Source: Stenopsyche tienmushanensis (Eukaryota > Arthropoda > Insecta > Trichoptera > Stenopsychidae). From it: a DNA stretch of 64,000 nt. The number at the start of each line of letters is the position of its first letter. Position 1 is the stretch's first letter. The stretch spans positions 1,488,001 through 1,552,000 of the forward strand of contig WACJ01000528.1 in the NCBI GenBank assembly GCA_008973525.1, given 5' to 3'. The position numbers and the translations under genes are program-made. Positions 10,765 through 22,700 of the stretch are shown in pieces. Below the pieces are notes generated by a model that saw only the letters and a list, made by a program, of their open reading frames with translations, did not search any database and was not told where the DNA came from.

Positions 10765-13617
10765 TTATGTCAACCAACGTTCTCCATAAGTACTTATAAA
10801 GCTATCTTTAACATCGAGTTTTGCTAAAGTAAAACAACCAGATATATTGTAAAATTTTCCATCCGGTTCTTTGTCCAACCATAAAAGATCTGTTTTCTGT
10901 ACACTCTCATAATCTTCGTTGCAGTCAAAGCTGCACGATTCAACACTAATAGAATATTCTAGATCGTCTCCTTCCGAAAATATAAAGGCTGTATTATCTG
11001 AAAAAATATAATATATGAAACAGTTTAGTTATGACATTCACCCTTTTATTATACAGGGAACGGCGGGGAATCTTCCTTATTTGAAACCTTAGTTTACACT
11101 AACCGTCTAACGAGCCTAGCTTAAGGGGGAAAACCCTTTACAATGTTCCAATAAACGTCTTTTTTATTACGTATTTCGAAATTATACATATTGAGAGTAT
11201 ACTATAAAAGAGAAAAATCGGAATATGAAATATTTACGAAGTTATAGCGCGTAATTAAGAGCACACCGGAACAGCTGTGAAATAGGGAGTCAAGCCAGGT
11301 AGGAGTACTTGGAGTTGAACAACCTTTCTTTTTAAATAACTTTATTTTAAATCTTTAGTTTTATTAGAAAAGATGTCCCTAAAAATATTTTAAATAAAAT
11401 TATCATTATATTGCACTCATATATCTGCGAATGTGAAATTAACGTTGTTCTAAGTCAATTTAGCTTGATATTTTGTCGTGTGTGGTTGAATTTTAAAAGC
11501 AAAATATCTTAATAAAGGAACAAAAGGTAGAAAGGTTGGAGGAATTTGAAAAAAAAAACATTATAATGAGAACAAGATTGGAGTCAAAAGGAGATTGTCC
11601 TCCTTAACTGAAGAATAACCCCACCAAATATACCCGTAGATATGCTGGAAATATTGGAGAGAAGCTTCAAAACTTGACTATCTCAAATTATTGAGCAGAA
11701 CAGAGCAGAACCTTAATGATATAATTTTTAAAACATAATAAATGTAAACTTTAAATGTCGCTCTGTAATGTGGAATCATAATTAAACTGATGTCTCCTAT
11801 ATTTTCTCTGTTATTGATTTTTAAAATAAGGTAATTTCCCTGCCGCACTCTGCACTAAAGCTATTTAAAATAGATGTTCAAATAATTACCAATGTTACAT
11901 ATCCCAATGGCGTTATAGTGACACCGTTTTACAAGTCTTGCATTAGAATCGTGATGTGGAGTGTCGTCAATATCCCAATACAAAAGTCTATTTTTCCACC
12001 TTTCCGTGAAATATAAGCGGTCATTGTACGATATCATAGCACTGCATCTACTCGAAAGTCGCCACAAATTTTGCCAATAATTATTTTTGTAAACGTATAA
12101 ATAGTCTCCGGCGACAAACAATTTTCCTTTATGAAACGTGGCCATGATGCACGAGCTGCACTCCGGAATATTTGGCAATTGTGACCATTGATTAGTTTTT
12201 AAATTGTACGTCTGAACTGTCTGCAAAACTATTCTGTATTGTCCGAAGCCTCCGATGACATAGATTATATCGTCGTTTACGACGACAGTTGCGTGTCTTT
12301 TGAGCATCGGAGTGTACGATGGCAGGCTGTTCCATTTTTGATCCAGGAAATTGTATACGAGCATCTCAAGATTCCACGTATCTTTTTCTTTTATTTTTCC
12401 GCACAAAACGATTATCGTGAAGCCTTTCCATGAGACGACGCTATGTCCCCACCACGAGGGTCCCGGGATTGATAAATGCGATACCAATTTATTATCTTCA
12501 CTATTAAAAGCCATTATTTCAAAACGTCCTCCAGATTTTTTTAAATTACACGATATAAGAGCTGCCGTTCTTGATTTTTTTACAGATAAGAAGTTGTGAA
12601 CTATATCGAGTATTTCAGAATCGCAATTTTTTAAAACTCTCTCAAGTTCTCTGCTATCGCTAAAATTATAATCTGGTTGAATATTGCATAATTCTAAAAT
12701 GGCTTTTATTACGTTCAAAGCGACTTCATGGTTTCGGACGAAACTATTCGATAAAATCTCTTCCAAATGAGATCTATCTATGTTTTTATATAATAAACAA
12801 CTCAAAATTACGAGGATATCATCCTTGCGTCCCCCATGCTGTACGAGCCAATCTAATCCAGCTTGGAATACATCATATTCATTGGTAACATTTAAATGTT
12901 CATGGGATAAGTACCAAAAAAGAGTGCTGATATCTTTGATCGATTTGACATGAGCTCGCACATCGTCGAAAGAATACAGTACATACGATTTCACCTTTGA
13001 TTCGATATTTGATAGATCGTATGTCTTTGCGATGTGAAGAATTTGAAAGCATGTATCGCTTTTGATGAGTGATAATAGCTTATTTATCACAAGTTGGTTT
13101 AGTGAATTCAGATGAAGATAATTGGTCGCGTGCAAGATGTCTCCGACGGAATCGAGATCTGATATATCGATTGTATTTTTTTCGAAAAAGTTTAATATAT
13201 ATCTCATCGCACGGGGTGTAATCATCTAAAAAATTACGGAGAATTACAATAAAAATTATATTCAATGCATTAATATGTATTGATAGGATTTGTATGATTT
13301 TCTCACTAGAATCTAAATAAAATTAATATTCAAATGCCAGGGATTTAAATAGGTAAATGGCAATTGAATAAATATTTGTTTGAAAATATTCTTTTACCTG
13401 AATAACAATTTCTTGTTGCAAACTTTCTTTATAGCTACCACCAAACATGGCTTTAAAATAGTCACATTTTTCCATGAGTAAATTTTTGTCAACAGTAAAT
13501 CTATCATCCTTCTACTAATAATAGAACTTCGTTTGGAGCGAGTTGCTCTGAAGACTGTTTTGGAGGCGTTTCTTCGGTTTTTTCATCGTTAGCGTTACTT
13601 TTCCCGCTCGCATCCAT
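10765..13617 (-). CDS. BTB-BACK-Kelch protein (KLHL type), three exons, frame disrupted in exon 1
   Basis: Minus-strand exons are 13617-13398 (BTB), 13225-11890 (end of BTB, BACK, Kelch repeats) and 10997-10765 (C-terminus), with GT..AG junctions and a combined length of about 595 residues, usual for KLHL proteins. Exon 1 ends in MEKCDYFKAMFGGSYKES, a typical BTB segment. Exon 2 carries the BACK region and Kelch blades such as DDIIYVIGGFGQY. Exon 3 supplies a last blade plus a tail ending in GERWLT. KLHL proteins are usually CUL3 ubiquitin-ligase substrate adaptors; that role here is inferred. Exon 1 is 220 nt, one base too long for its start at 13617: the frame from EVLLLVEG stops at about 13507 while BTB continues in another frame. 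The cause is a sequencing or assembly error, a strain-specific lesion, or a downstream start with a truncated BTB. Confidence 0.85.
11000..11889 (-). other. Intron 2 of the BTB-Kelch gene
   Basis: The span between the donor at 11888-11889 and the acceptor at 10998-10999 (minus strand) contains no coding frame. Splicing joins CNI to a G|AT codon and continues into an open frame of 76 codons. Confidence 0.7.
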
Positions 13618-14195
13618 GCTTCAAATCTGACAACCAATCTGACACTTCGGCATAAGCTAGGCCCCACATTTAAGCCGGTTTGCATCGCATTTTATACAAC
13701 TACTTTCGGTATTCTAAATTCTACAAAGATTTAAATGGCATAACAATAAAAATTATTTAAATACAATTTAGCATAAAACTTCATGGAAAACGCTAAATAA
13801 ATTACATTAAAAATAATATTTCAATACGTTTTATTAAATGAGAAAGTAATAATTGGATAATATTAAAATACTTTTTGTAATCTGTACAAAAAAATTCAAA
13901 TGAATTATTATTAATGATTTACAAAAAAATATTATCAATTATTTAAAGTACTTTTAATAATTGCATTCTATTGAACTATTTTAAAATCATCATGATGATA
14001 AATGATTTTTATATTATTGTTATTTAAAATGCTGATTAAAATAGTGATATTTTTTAACGCCCATCATCACAAATGAAGTGATGATCAAATTCATAATTAG
14101 TTTGTTATGGCCAACTTGAGCCAACGCTTTATAACCTGTCAATCTGTCAAAGGGCGACGTGCTTTTGTTTACTGTGATTGTCAATTTTATTCGAC
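13618..14195. promoter_or_regulatory. Shared intergenic region of a divergent gene pair (Kelch / RRP36)
   Basis: The 578 bases separate two start codons pointing away from each other (13617 minus, 14196 plus). Both promoters must lie here or overlap. The sequence is AT-rich and I cannot point to a TATA box with confidence. It includes a paired direct motif around 13985-14080 (ATGATGATAAATGA, CATCACAAATGAAGTGATGATCA). Confidence 0.4.
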
Positions 14196-15504
14196 ATGGA
14201 TATCGATGATGCTGGAGATAATGACGAACAGAGGGTAATTAATAGAATACATTTCAATATTAATTCGTATGATTTATTGTTTTTCAATTTGATATAAAAT
14301 TGAGATTTTAACATGGCTTATAAAATCTCTCAATAAATCCTACGTATATTGATAGGCTTAACGTTTTATTTGAATTGTATAAATTAAGTTCAATTGGGCT
14401 GCGTGCTAACTGGCACAGGAGCGGATTCCTGAGTGTTAACATTATATTACAATCAACCCAATTGGTGATACTCGAACAAGAAGCGACGTTTATTATTTTT
14501 ATATTGACAAATTTCCCTAGACCTTATTTATGTCCCGTAACATTACTCAATTTATTGAACGAACATCATACAATATGTAGTGAATGAGGCTAAAACGTTA
14601 TATTTTTAATACCAAAAATAATGTAATATTGTTTTATATTTTGTTCATAGATGCAAATTCGAGCAGAGATTTCAAATTTGAGTTTCGAGGAATTGCAAAA
14701 GCTCAAAGAGAAACTCGGCGCAAAAGTTTACAACGAGGCCGTATTTGGTACAACGTCAAAGAAACACCAAAAGGGAAAAGAGTCATCGACTAATTTCAAA
14801 AGAGAAAATAAAAATAGACCTCGTGAAATGAGTTCGAGAAAACCTGTCCCTCTTTTACAGGACACTTCTAAGGTTCCAGAAAAAACCGTGAGAGATCCTC
14901 GGTAATAATGACTTGATAAATATTGGTATTGTTTATAGTTTGTGTGTGCATTTAGATCGAAAACATTTTTTTAATAATTATTTTAGTGGTTGCATTGAAT
15001 TTATGATTTCAGTTTTGATTCACTCTGCGGAGACTATAATCCAAAGGCATTCAAAAGAAGTTATAGCTTTTTAACGGATGTTCGAGAACGTGAATTGAAA
15101 ATGTTAAAGAGGGAATTGAAAAGTACGCTTAATGTTGAAAGACAAGATCAAATTAAATATTTGATCCAAAGGATGGAAAATCAAAATAGAGAGGAGGAAC
15201 TTAATAAGAAAAAGGAGGAAAAGAAGCAAAATGAATACATGGAACGAGTGCAACTAATGAAGGAGGGCAAGAATCCCAACTTTGTTAAAAAATGTAAGAA
15301 GCCATTATTTTTATACCCATATTACATTTATTTTATAAATAATTTACTTGAATATATAAAAATATTTTTTCAGCTGAGAAAAAGGTTATCGATCTGGTAG
15401 AACAATATGAGGATTTGAAGAAAACAGGAAAACTAGAAAAACATATTTCTAAGCATAGAAAACGGAACACCCAAAAAGTTAAAAAGAACATGTCTTTTAT
15501 GTAA
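14196..15504 (+). CDS. RRP36: rRNA biogenesis protein RRP36 homologue
   Basis: Exons are 14196-14234, 14651-14901, 15013-15293 and 15374-15504. They total 702 nt, giving 233 residues, and all junctions are GT..AG. The protein is basic and lysine-rich. It shows the family blocks: an N-terminal FEELQKLKEKLG helix, a central RPREMSSRKPVP motif, then RDPRFDSLCGDYNP with the following YSFL segment, and a long charged coiled-coil region (residues ~120-190) ending with a lysine/arginine-rich tail and MSFM at the C-terminus. RRP36 proteins act in the nucleolus in early pre-rRNA cleavage for the small ribosomal subunit. The start at 14196 gives a short acidic exon that splices in frame to an internal ATG at 14651; either Met could initiate, but the upstream exon has a clean donor. 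A poly(A) signal AATAAA lies at 15534-15539. Confidence 0.9.
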
Positions 15505-15539
15505 GAGGGATTGTTAAAATGTTATGGGAATCCAATAAA

Positions 15540-16400
15540 TTATTGCATTTTTTACAAATTATATTTATATTGTGTTTAAAAATCACTATTTTTATGAATA
15601 AAAAATATTAAACTTAAATGTAATTATGACTGCAAAAAATTGTTTTCAGAAAGAAATTCATCATTATTTTTTAAATTATCCACTTGACCCTATCGGACCG
15701 GAAATCGTGAGACTAGTGTCTTGCGTCTCATCATACACTCGTGCATCTATGGCAAAGTCTAGCCATAAAGTTACCCCTATACGTCTAAACATTCTCAATA
15801 TATTTCTTTTTATAGAAACTCGTAAATGTTCATTTTACTATTGAACAAAAAATTGTATTCTAAAGAATCTTTTAACCGTCATAAAATTTAGGTATAATTA
15901 ACTGAAATAACTATAATCGGATAAGTTATTAAGCTCTTTCAACAAAGATAAGATGACTTTCGTTCATGTTGTCTTAAGATCAGGCGTTTGTTTTGATAAA
16001 TAAGATACTCGCATCATTCTTATTGTTGACCAATTTTGTTATTTCCCCTTGACTGTTCTGGAGTGGCGTCATTAGCTGAGTATCACCATTCCTTTGCAAA
16101 ATCTACTCCCTCAGAAGTAAATTGGCAGGCGTGCACGGTAATCCAGTTCTTTTATTTTCGCAACACATTAATAGGCAAAAATAGCCGAACAACAGAACGC
16201 AGATACCATGCAAGTTGAAAATTAAGAAATATTCCGAAGAAATGAATGAATGTTCTGTGCTATCACTTATAACTTGGTTACTATCTTTTAACTTGAAATA
16301 AAGCTATGTGATAAATATACAAAATTGAATATATTTCATACCATATAATATATTTATTGCTGCTAAATAGTTTGAGGTCAAAAAGTCAAAAAAAAATTAT
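15540..16400. other. Intergenic stretch containing a repeat fragment also seen near 58.4 kb
   Basis: No coding signal. Bases ~15980-16020 (GCGTTTGTTTTGATAAATAA and following) resemble 58411-58455, suggesting a dispersed repeat. Confidence 0.35.
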
Positions 16401-16476
16401 TCGATGAATATATGTAAGGTATTTTAATTTTAAAGTTTTATTCAATTTTAATTTTTTGAAATTGCGAAATCAATAT

Positions 16477-19400
16477 TTAACCAAAAACTTTTTTCGCATT
16501 ATCAACAAATTTAGTATAATAACGAAAGGTGTCGAGAAGAAGTCTATTGACGACTGACATTGGTTGAAGACTGTCACCTTCTTCACATCCTATCTTCCAT
16601 GGAGTATCAACGTAAAACATGTGTAAAGATATAACACCGTAGTGGGCAACCCAATCTTTGAGACAAGGTGGTGCTGTTGGCACTGTCATCTAAATATTTG
16701 AATATTCAGATACATAAATAAATAATTAAATTATTTAATAACATATATCTTGTAAATGAATAATTTTACCCCAACTGCTATCGCTGGTGCATCTTCGAAC
16801 CACTGTCTGCCCTTTTGTGAAATACGTCCAAAAATTTGCCAACCTAAACCAATAACTCTACCTTTTTTTACTGAGAGAAAATATGGGAATAAAGTTTTGC
16901 AATCCATTTCGGGCGTTACATTGTAATAATAGTGAGTGCCTATAAATAAAATATGCATAAGTTTAAGTCGATATTATTGATATTAAATCTTTGAATTTAC
17001 CCATATTTGGAATGCAGTTTTCTTTTTTGTAGAGCGTTTCAGATGCAAGTTCAGCTTCACCGAGTGGGATATTCATTAAACTGTTATCATTTTCTACGAA
17101 GAGATGTTCAACGGTTTCATCAATCGGTCCATGACGCCCTCCATTATTGATTGTTTCTGAAAACATAAACAATCTATTTAGCTTTCATGTATTTTAAATT
17201 TATTCAAGCTACGCATCGAAATAATAGCTACCTATATTAGTGAGATAACTTGTTGATGTCCAATATTTTTCTCCGAGTATAGTTCTTAAAATCATTTTTG
17301 AAGACGGTGGAAAAGGTAGATCATGAAGGTCATTGAATGGAAGCTAAAAATGGACGGATTAAAAATTATTTGTACCATTTGTGTATTATTTAAAATCATT
17401 CAGATATTTTACGGACAGCAATCTGAATGCCAGCAATGTATCCACGTTGATCGTACAGTGGGCAGACTCGTACATCTCCATCGAGGCATTTCATTTGAAC
17501 TTTATACGGTTCATCCGATCTTGAGACGTCGACGTATCCGGCAGCTGCTGCATCTTTTGAATTCCTTGGAATATCGAAGAAGTATTCTTTGTCTCTCAAA
17601 GCTCCAGACCAAGCATGTTTAACTTGACAATGGAAAGTATTAAATGGAGTGTGTGTATTTTTATAAAGATTATTAGAAATAATATATAAATAATTTAATA
17701 TGCATTCACATTAAAAATGAATTGATTGTAAATATAAAAATCCTATTAGTCACTTTGCTTTTAATTAAAATATGGTTGTATGATTGTGTTTTTTCATATT
17801 ATATTTTAATTGCTATAAAATGATTGTATCGTGAGTTTTTGTCTGAATTAACTAATAAAAAGTTGTAACAGAATCATTTAAATGCACATACCTCGGAATC
17901 CTTTGAGGTGTATACCTGGGAAACGAAAATAATAATATAGATTAGAAATAATACTGAACCAGATTTTCTATTAACATGAATAATTGTAATTACACAAATT
18001 ATTTGGAAGGTTATATAATTGTGTACACTTAAAACTTTTTTTGTGCGGTAAGAAAATCGCACAAAAAAGCTATGACTTACATATAAAAAGTAAAAATGCG
18101 TTCCATGGATTTTAAAAACCGCATAACTTTGAAACAGCTATATAAAATATATCCAAAATCGCATAAAAAAGTTAATAAAAAACAGGAACACAATTAAAAA
18201 ATAACAATTTTGGTAAATTTTAAAGGACGTCTAGCATCATTGGTAAAATTTGAAGGATGTCTGGCATCTGGTATCTAAAATGCGGGACATCCACTAGAGA
18301 AATACTAATTATTTTAATCACAAATTATTTTAATTACAGTTGCGATTTTCAATTTGACTTAAAATCGCTCTCTTCTTCAGAAAAAACAGTATACCCAGTG
18401 TCAATATCATCATTGTTCATTGATCTGGGGTGATAAGAGCGATACACATGGCTTGATTATTAAAACATTAAGCTGAGTTGACGTGAGGTGCGGAGAACTC
18501 TTGGACAGTCAGTTTAAGTTTGTCTCGAGTTGGGGATTCACCGAGTCAGTTGAGAGTAAATTATTGTATATTTCATGGTCAATATACATATAAAGTATCC
18601 ATCAAAGAGGAGTTATTTTGTGTATTTATTCTGTATCCAGTAAGTCAATATTCAATATTTTTTTATTTATGGAAACCCAACAGTTTTACATATATAATTA
18701 GCCATGGATTAGAAATATTACAAAGCCTCACATTGCTCACAGAATATGTTCATCCTTTTATATACACGATATCATTTTTGCATGTAGAAATCGCGATTGA
18801 AATACCAATCTTCAATCGAAAACTTGTGTTGCTTTTTCAGACAGAAGTATGAATAAATCATCGTTTTTTCAACTTGATAGAATTATTTATGAACCAATTA
18901 TTTTAAATACTCGTGCACTATAATATACGCTTTATGACACTTCTTATTTTGTGTAAATTAGCATGAATACAAAACAAGTTAAGAGCTTTTTTTTGAAAGC
19001 TACGCGGAATAAAATACCACGCGAATTCACGGGGGCCTTGAATGTTAATATATTTGAATACATCATAAGCAATTCGATGTTTTAAAATTAAACAAGATGT
19101 CTTTGTTCTTAATTTAATATAGCTTAGAAATCCTAATAAATTATCATTGCCTGCTTTATTAGCTCTGATGGGAGGATTCCACGAGCGTGGTTTCTTGTGC
19201 ATGATTTACTAGCATGCCAATTATTGCAGAGAAGTGAGAGTTTATCGGAACGAAAACCAGAATTGAAACGGTTCGAAAATATCGGACTTATTAGCTCGGT
19301 ACACGTCTTACTCAAAAAAGAGTATGATTGATTTTTGCGCAGATATCGTATGTGATCTTCTGATAATACTGTAATAATCTTTACTCATTGTTGATCCTGT

Positions 19401-21521
19401 TAATTGTCTTGTTGAATTAAGTCTTCAGATAATATAGTTATCAATCCAAATTCCAGCTTGTAATTTTGTCATTATTATGTATTTTGTTTAGCTTATCTAT
19501 TCCTGTATATGTACCCAGATTGGGATTCCCATATTTAAATTTGTTTCCTAGTGTTATGTACTTCAACTTAAGACTACCAAACTTCCAGTCAATAAGTGTC
19601 AAATCAATGTCCTTTCGTTGAATAAATTATACATGTACTTCTAATTTTAAATATTGTATCTACAAAATAATACTTCGAAGCCCTATAGTCATGATACTAA
19701 GAGTAGTCCTAGATATGGCTGTTGAGCAAAAGTAGAGAATGCTATCCTAGCTATGAAAATTGATTTGCTAGGACGTATTAGTACGTATGTATCCGCATAA
19801 GTCAATTGCTTTTCGATCCTGAAGTAATTAATAACGAGTGCCATTTATTCATATGGCAGATGATGAAAATGACCTCAAAGTCTGGAGTGACTGTAGAAAT
19901 AGTTTTTTGTCGATATATTGGCATTCCAAAAATATTGAGAATGTTGAAATCCTTCTAGCATACTTTTATTTGGACAAATTAGATCATTTGCATAGGCTGA
20001 AATGAACAAAAAAAAAAAAAAACTTGTGAACCTCCCAATTATCTGATTCGATCGAACTATCTCAATTCATGATCTCAATTAACTTGTTTTTCAGAACTTG
20101 TTTCTTTCAATTTGTATTTATTCCGATCGATGAAATATTTTTTACACGAAAAAAGCGCAGACTGAAATAATTTTGTAGTTACATTAAGAAATGCCATTTA
20201 AAACGGGATAAATCTTGAATCGTTACAACTAGGGAATCCAATCCCGGGATCCCGGACAGTTTTAGGTGCTCATTTTAGTAAGCGCAATCCCGAAAAATTC
20301 GGTATTGAAATTTTTATCTAACAGAAATCGTATAGCCTAACCTTTCCCTATCGGTGATGTATTTACTACACCTCGACTCTAATAATGGGAATATCGATAT
20401 GAAATATAATAGATACGGGGTTCAGAATTTTTGTATTTTTCCATAATATAATTACGGAACATATCAAAGTATTATAGTATATAAGTATTCATCTGCAGCG
20501 ACGGAAATAAATAGTTTGTCGGGAAATCGGGAATTTTGCAGTTTTAGTCCGTGTTTCAGCAAAAAGGAATTTTATCAGTCACATTGATGATAATATACGA
20601 AAATGGGGGCTCATGCGGTCATCAATTCGAACTAGCATTTAAATATCTGATGACGATACTTCCAACGAGTGTGGAGGCTGAGTGTGAATATTCAAAAGCA
20701 AGTTGCCTGACTTCCAAAATCAGATCCAGACTAAATGACGAAATATTCGATACTTTAATGTCACTTCGGATATATTTTCAAAATAATATTTTAATTTTTT
20801 ATTAATCTATTTTTGAATAGTATTTTTATGTTTTCTTAAATAAATAAAATTCTTTCGCCTTCAAGCTATTTTTTCTATTAAACAAATGGACTTATTAGTA
20901 ATTTTTGATCACATTTATCAATGTAATTTCTTACATTTTTGGAAATTGACTGATCCCGGGATAGTCCAATGCAATCCCGAAATCCCGGGATGGAAAATTT
21001 TGGCTCGGGATTGGATTCCCTAATCACAGACAGTTCACTACAAAACGAAAAAAGGGTCTCTTCAATAATCATTCATAGGAAAGGTTTACATCTATCTCGT
21101 CTGTAATATATAATTCACCTCCTCTTTCATTTGATATTGAAGATAGCATGGTAATAAATTTCATTTAGAAATTCACCCAGCGGGTCATCTGGATTAACGT
21201 ATCGATAGGGAGTGTGGGGCATTTATAAAGACTGAGTAGTTTTTCTTGGAAGACAGTGAAAAACTACTGAGATGAATCTTGTTGATTTGACTAAAAAAGG
21301 ACTTTTCGGAGTACAAAAATTCGGTCCCTCCTCTTCTTGCAAGAGCAGTTCACTAAATAAATTTGGATAGTCAATGATGTAAATTATAAAATGATAAGAA
21401 CGCCAAAATTAATTAGATGAACGTTTATAAAATACATTTGTCTATCGTAAAATATATAATTTACATTACCGTTAGCTGCGTTCGCCAAGGTGAAAAGCAG
21501 AAAAATGGTCAAGAACTTCAT
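16477..21521 (-). CDS. Secreted six-cysteine protein, paralogue A
   Basis: Minus-strand exons are 21521-21470, 17915-17892, 17622-17417, 17343-17232, 17156-17001, 16939-16770 and 16689-16477. They sum to 933 nt, exactly 310 codons plus stop. Exon 1 encodes a signal peptide (MKFLTIFLLFTLANAAN). Exon 2 is a 24-nt micro-exon that fits phase on both sides (GIHLKGFR, then VKHAWSG). The mature protein has six cysteines (KCLDGDVRVC, ENC, MDC, PCLKDW, GCEEGD), all conserved in paralogue B, and an N-glycosylation sequon in YYYNVTPE. The exon 3 donor I use is GCT|GTCCGT, which is weak but keeps the frame (GIQIA then LPFNDL). I do not recognise the family. Its function is unknown; it is secreted, single-domain and without a membrane anchor. 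Relative to B, its upstream TATA-like sequence is degraded. Confidence 0.75.
18024..18420 (+). mobile_element. Pogo-like MITE, partial copy
   Basis: The left part matches the copies at 53111 and 58964: TACACTTAAAAC, then TTTTTTTGTGCGG, then the ACCGCATAACTTTGAAAC region and the GACGTCTAGCATCATTGG region. The right terminal repeat is not present. Confidence 0.6.
20230..21022 (+). mobile_element. Internally deleted hAT element with transposase C-terminus
   Basis: A perfect 17-bp inverted repeat bounds the element: TAGGGAATCCAATCCCG at 20230-20246 and its complement at 21006-21022. The frame 20551-20805 encodes a hAT C-terminal dimerisation block (LPTSVEAECEYSKA, then KIRSRLNDEIFDTL). The rest of the transposase is missing. 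The 8-bp flanks (GTTACAAC, ATCACAGA) do not match, so the target duplication has decayed or been lost. It is absent from the corresponding position in the paralogue B intron. Confidence 0.8.
21025..21345 (-). repeat. ~330-bp dispersed repeat (ATC-edged family), copy 1
   Basis: It shares ordered blocks with six other copies: GGGTCTCTTCAATA, CATTCATAGGAAAGG, CACCCAGCGGGTCATCTGGA, AAAGACTGAGTAGTTTT and GAAAAACTACTGAGATGA. It sits at the same place in the first intron of paralogue A as copy 2 (30452) does in paralogue B. Orientation is set by the (ATC)n edge of other copies, taken as the complement of a TGA-type tail. Confidence 0.65.
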
Positions 21522-21599
21522 TATTTTTTGCCCCCTGGTAAAAATTGGTTGAATTTAGCACTGGCAAATTTTGGAAGCTGTTGAAGTGTACTAACAGCT

Positions 21600-21645
21600 C
21601 TGTGGCTAAGTCACAACTAAATCTAATTTAAAGGGATGTCGTTGC
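21600..21645 (-). promoter_or_regulatory. Promoter region of paralogue A, TATA box degraded
   Basis: This aligns with the paralogue B promoter. On the minus strand it reads TTTAAATTAGATTTAGTTG where B has ATATAAATTTGATTTAGTTG, so the TATA-like core is changed. Position relative to the start codon is about 105-110 bases, the same in both copies. Confidence 0.4.
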
Positions 21646-21889
21646 AAGAGCAGCTATTTTTTGTGGTGGCTTTTAGCAATCTCAGATGAGAGTTGTTGAG
21701 CATAATATGGAACGGATAGTCATGTGGGGTCAATGGAATATATTATATTATACAAGGACTTAATATTTTCTATGTTGTTTTTCTTGGATTTTTTAAAATC
21801 ATAACGTGGAATGAGAAAAAATGATTTATTTTATCTTAGAGAGATCGGTGTTTTAAGCATGACTACATTTATAATTGACAGCAATCAGG

Positions 21890-22212
21890 GGCACGCCTGT
21901 CATATGGACAAAATGTGGACCGCACGAGGGCGGCCGATTTAAGACGATTATGGGGGGGGCAGCTGTTTGACTTCCTTAAAATATTAAACTACAAAAAAAA
22001 AAACAAAGAAAGATTTAAAATATTCAAAGATATCAAGTTGTATTTGGATTTTTGCGATTTGGATTGCGTTTTTGGTGATTCAAATGATATATTATTAAAT
22101 TCGTGTGTACATTTAAAAAAACTTATAGATAAAGAATGGAATGAATCACATATTGAGGTACATATTAGATTTATGCGAAGATTTAAAAGGTCTACGTAGT
22201 ACAGTCTACGAC
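21890..22212 (+). other. Spacer between the duplicated genes with an unassigned ORF
   Basis: An open frame at 21915-22199 (94 codons) contains a lysine-rich helix-like stretch and ends in RFMRRFKRST, immediately before repeat D. It has no domain I recognise and could be a transposon relic. Confidence 0.25.
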
Positions 22213-22382
22213 ACAGTAAGCTCTTTTGTAGACACCACTAAAATTTCGTTTCAATCTATTAGCTGATTTAGTAATTATATCAATCTTACGAAAGAAGTAG
22301 TTTCGTGAATTTCTTACGAAAACGCCCGAACTCTGAGTGAAGCTTAGCGTGGAATACCCGGATTGTAAAGTGTTACTGTCAC
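22213..22382 (+). repeat. Repeat family D, copy 1 (MITE-like)
   Basis: Shared blocks with 23230-23392: AGCTCTTTTGTAGACACC, TTTCAATCTATTAGCTG, TTACGAAAGAAGTAG, GAAGCTTAGCG and a CCCGGA(C/T)TGTAAA edge. The copy at 63848-63960 carries the edge inverted. Confidence 0.6.
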
Positions 22383-22429
22383 AGGACACGGGCGATTTAG
22401 GGCCTTATTGGATAGGTTTGGGCTTTCAA

Positions 22430-22700
22430 CAACTTCGGAGTGTCCATGTTTTGTGGACATTTTCGGGCATGGTATTCAATCACGAGACGTCCCTTCTTTG
22501 TATCAGTGGTCCGAAATTCGGTCCGATTGGACCCGGAAACCTTGTGGCCGCTCCCTCTAATTTAGGGCATTTAGGGCTTGTTGTAAAAGTTTTGGGGGAA
22601 AATGCATCCCCGGGGCTTTTTACGATCTCCATCGGGTCGTAGAGGCTCTTCCTTGCGACCGGTAGCGATTAGTGGGTTCGCCCCCCTTTTTTTCGGCTTC
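22430..22700 (+). other. GC-richer block of uncertain origin
   Basis: The base composition is clearly richer in G and C than its surroundings. A GTCCGAAATTCGGTCCGATTG segment resembles the inverted GGTCCG core of repeat family E (38660, 45930, 36940). It may be part of an untranslated region of a retroelement. The 22337-22642 ORF across it has no recognised domain. Confidence 0.3.

Larger units (their letters stand above)
17916..21469 (-). other. First intron of secreted paralogue A, filled with repeats
   Basis: The 3.55-kb intron contains a partial pogo-like MITE (about 18024-18420), a diverged element fragment near 19225-19320 related to the hAT-type MITE at 40715, a block homologous to the paralogue B intron (19727-20229 versus about 28780-29260), a hAT element (20230-21022) and a ~330-bp repeat (21025-21345). 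Confidence 0.6.

Noticed and set aside
14375..14587. ORF in RRP36 intron 1
   Set aside because: It lies within the intron between 14235 and 14650 and has no domain.
17396..17416. Apparent end of paralogue A exon 3 at a TGA (frame ending VRKISE), and the same in B at 25720-25740
   Set aside because: The stop lies beyond a donor (GCT|GTCCGT) that joins in frame with exon 4 in both copies, so the stop is intronic. I first read it as a shared pseudogene lesion or a programmed frameshift.
22337..22642. 101-codon ORF in the GC-richer block
   Set aside because: No domain, and the length is expected by chance in GC-richer DNA; the DNA resembles repeat family E.
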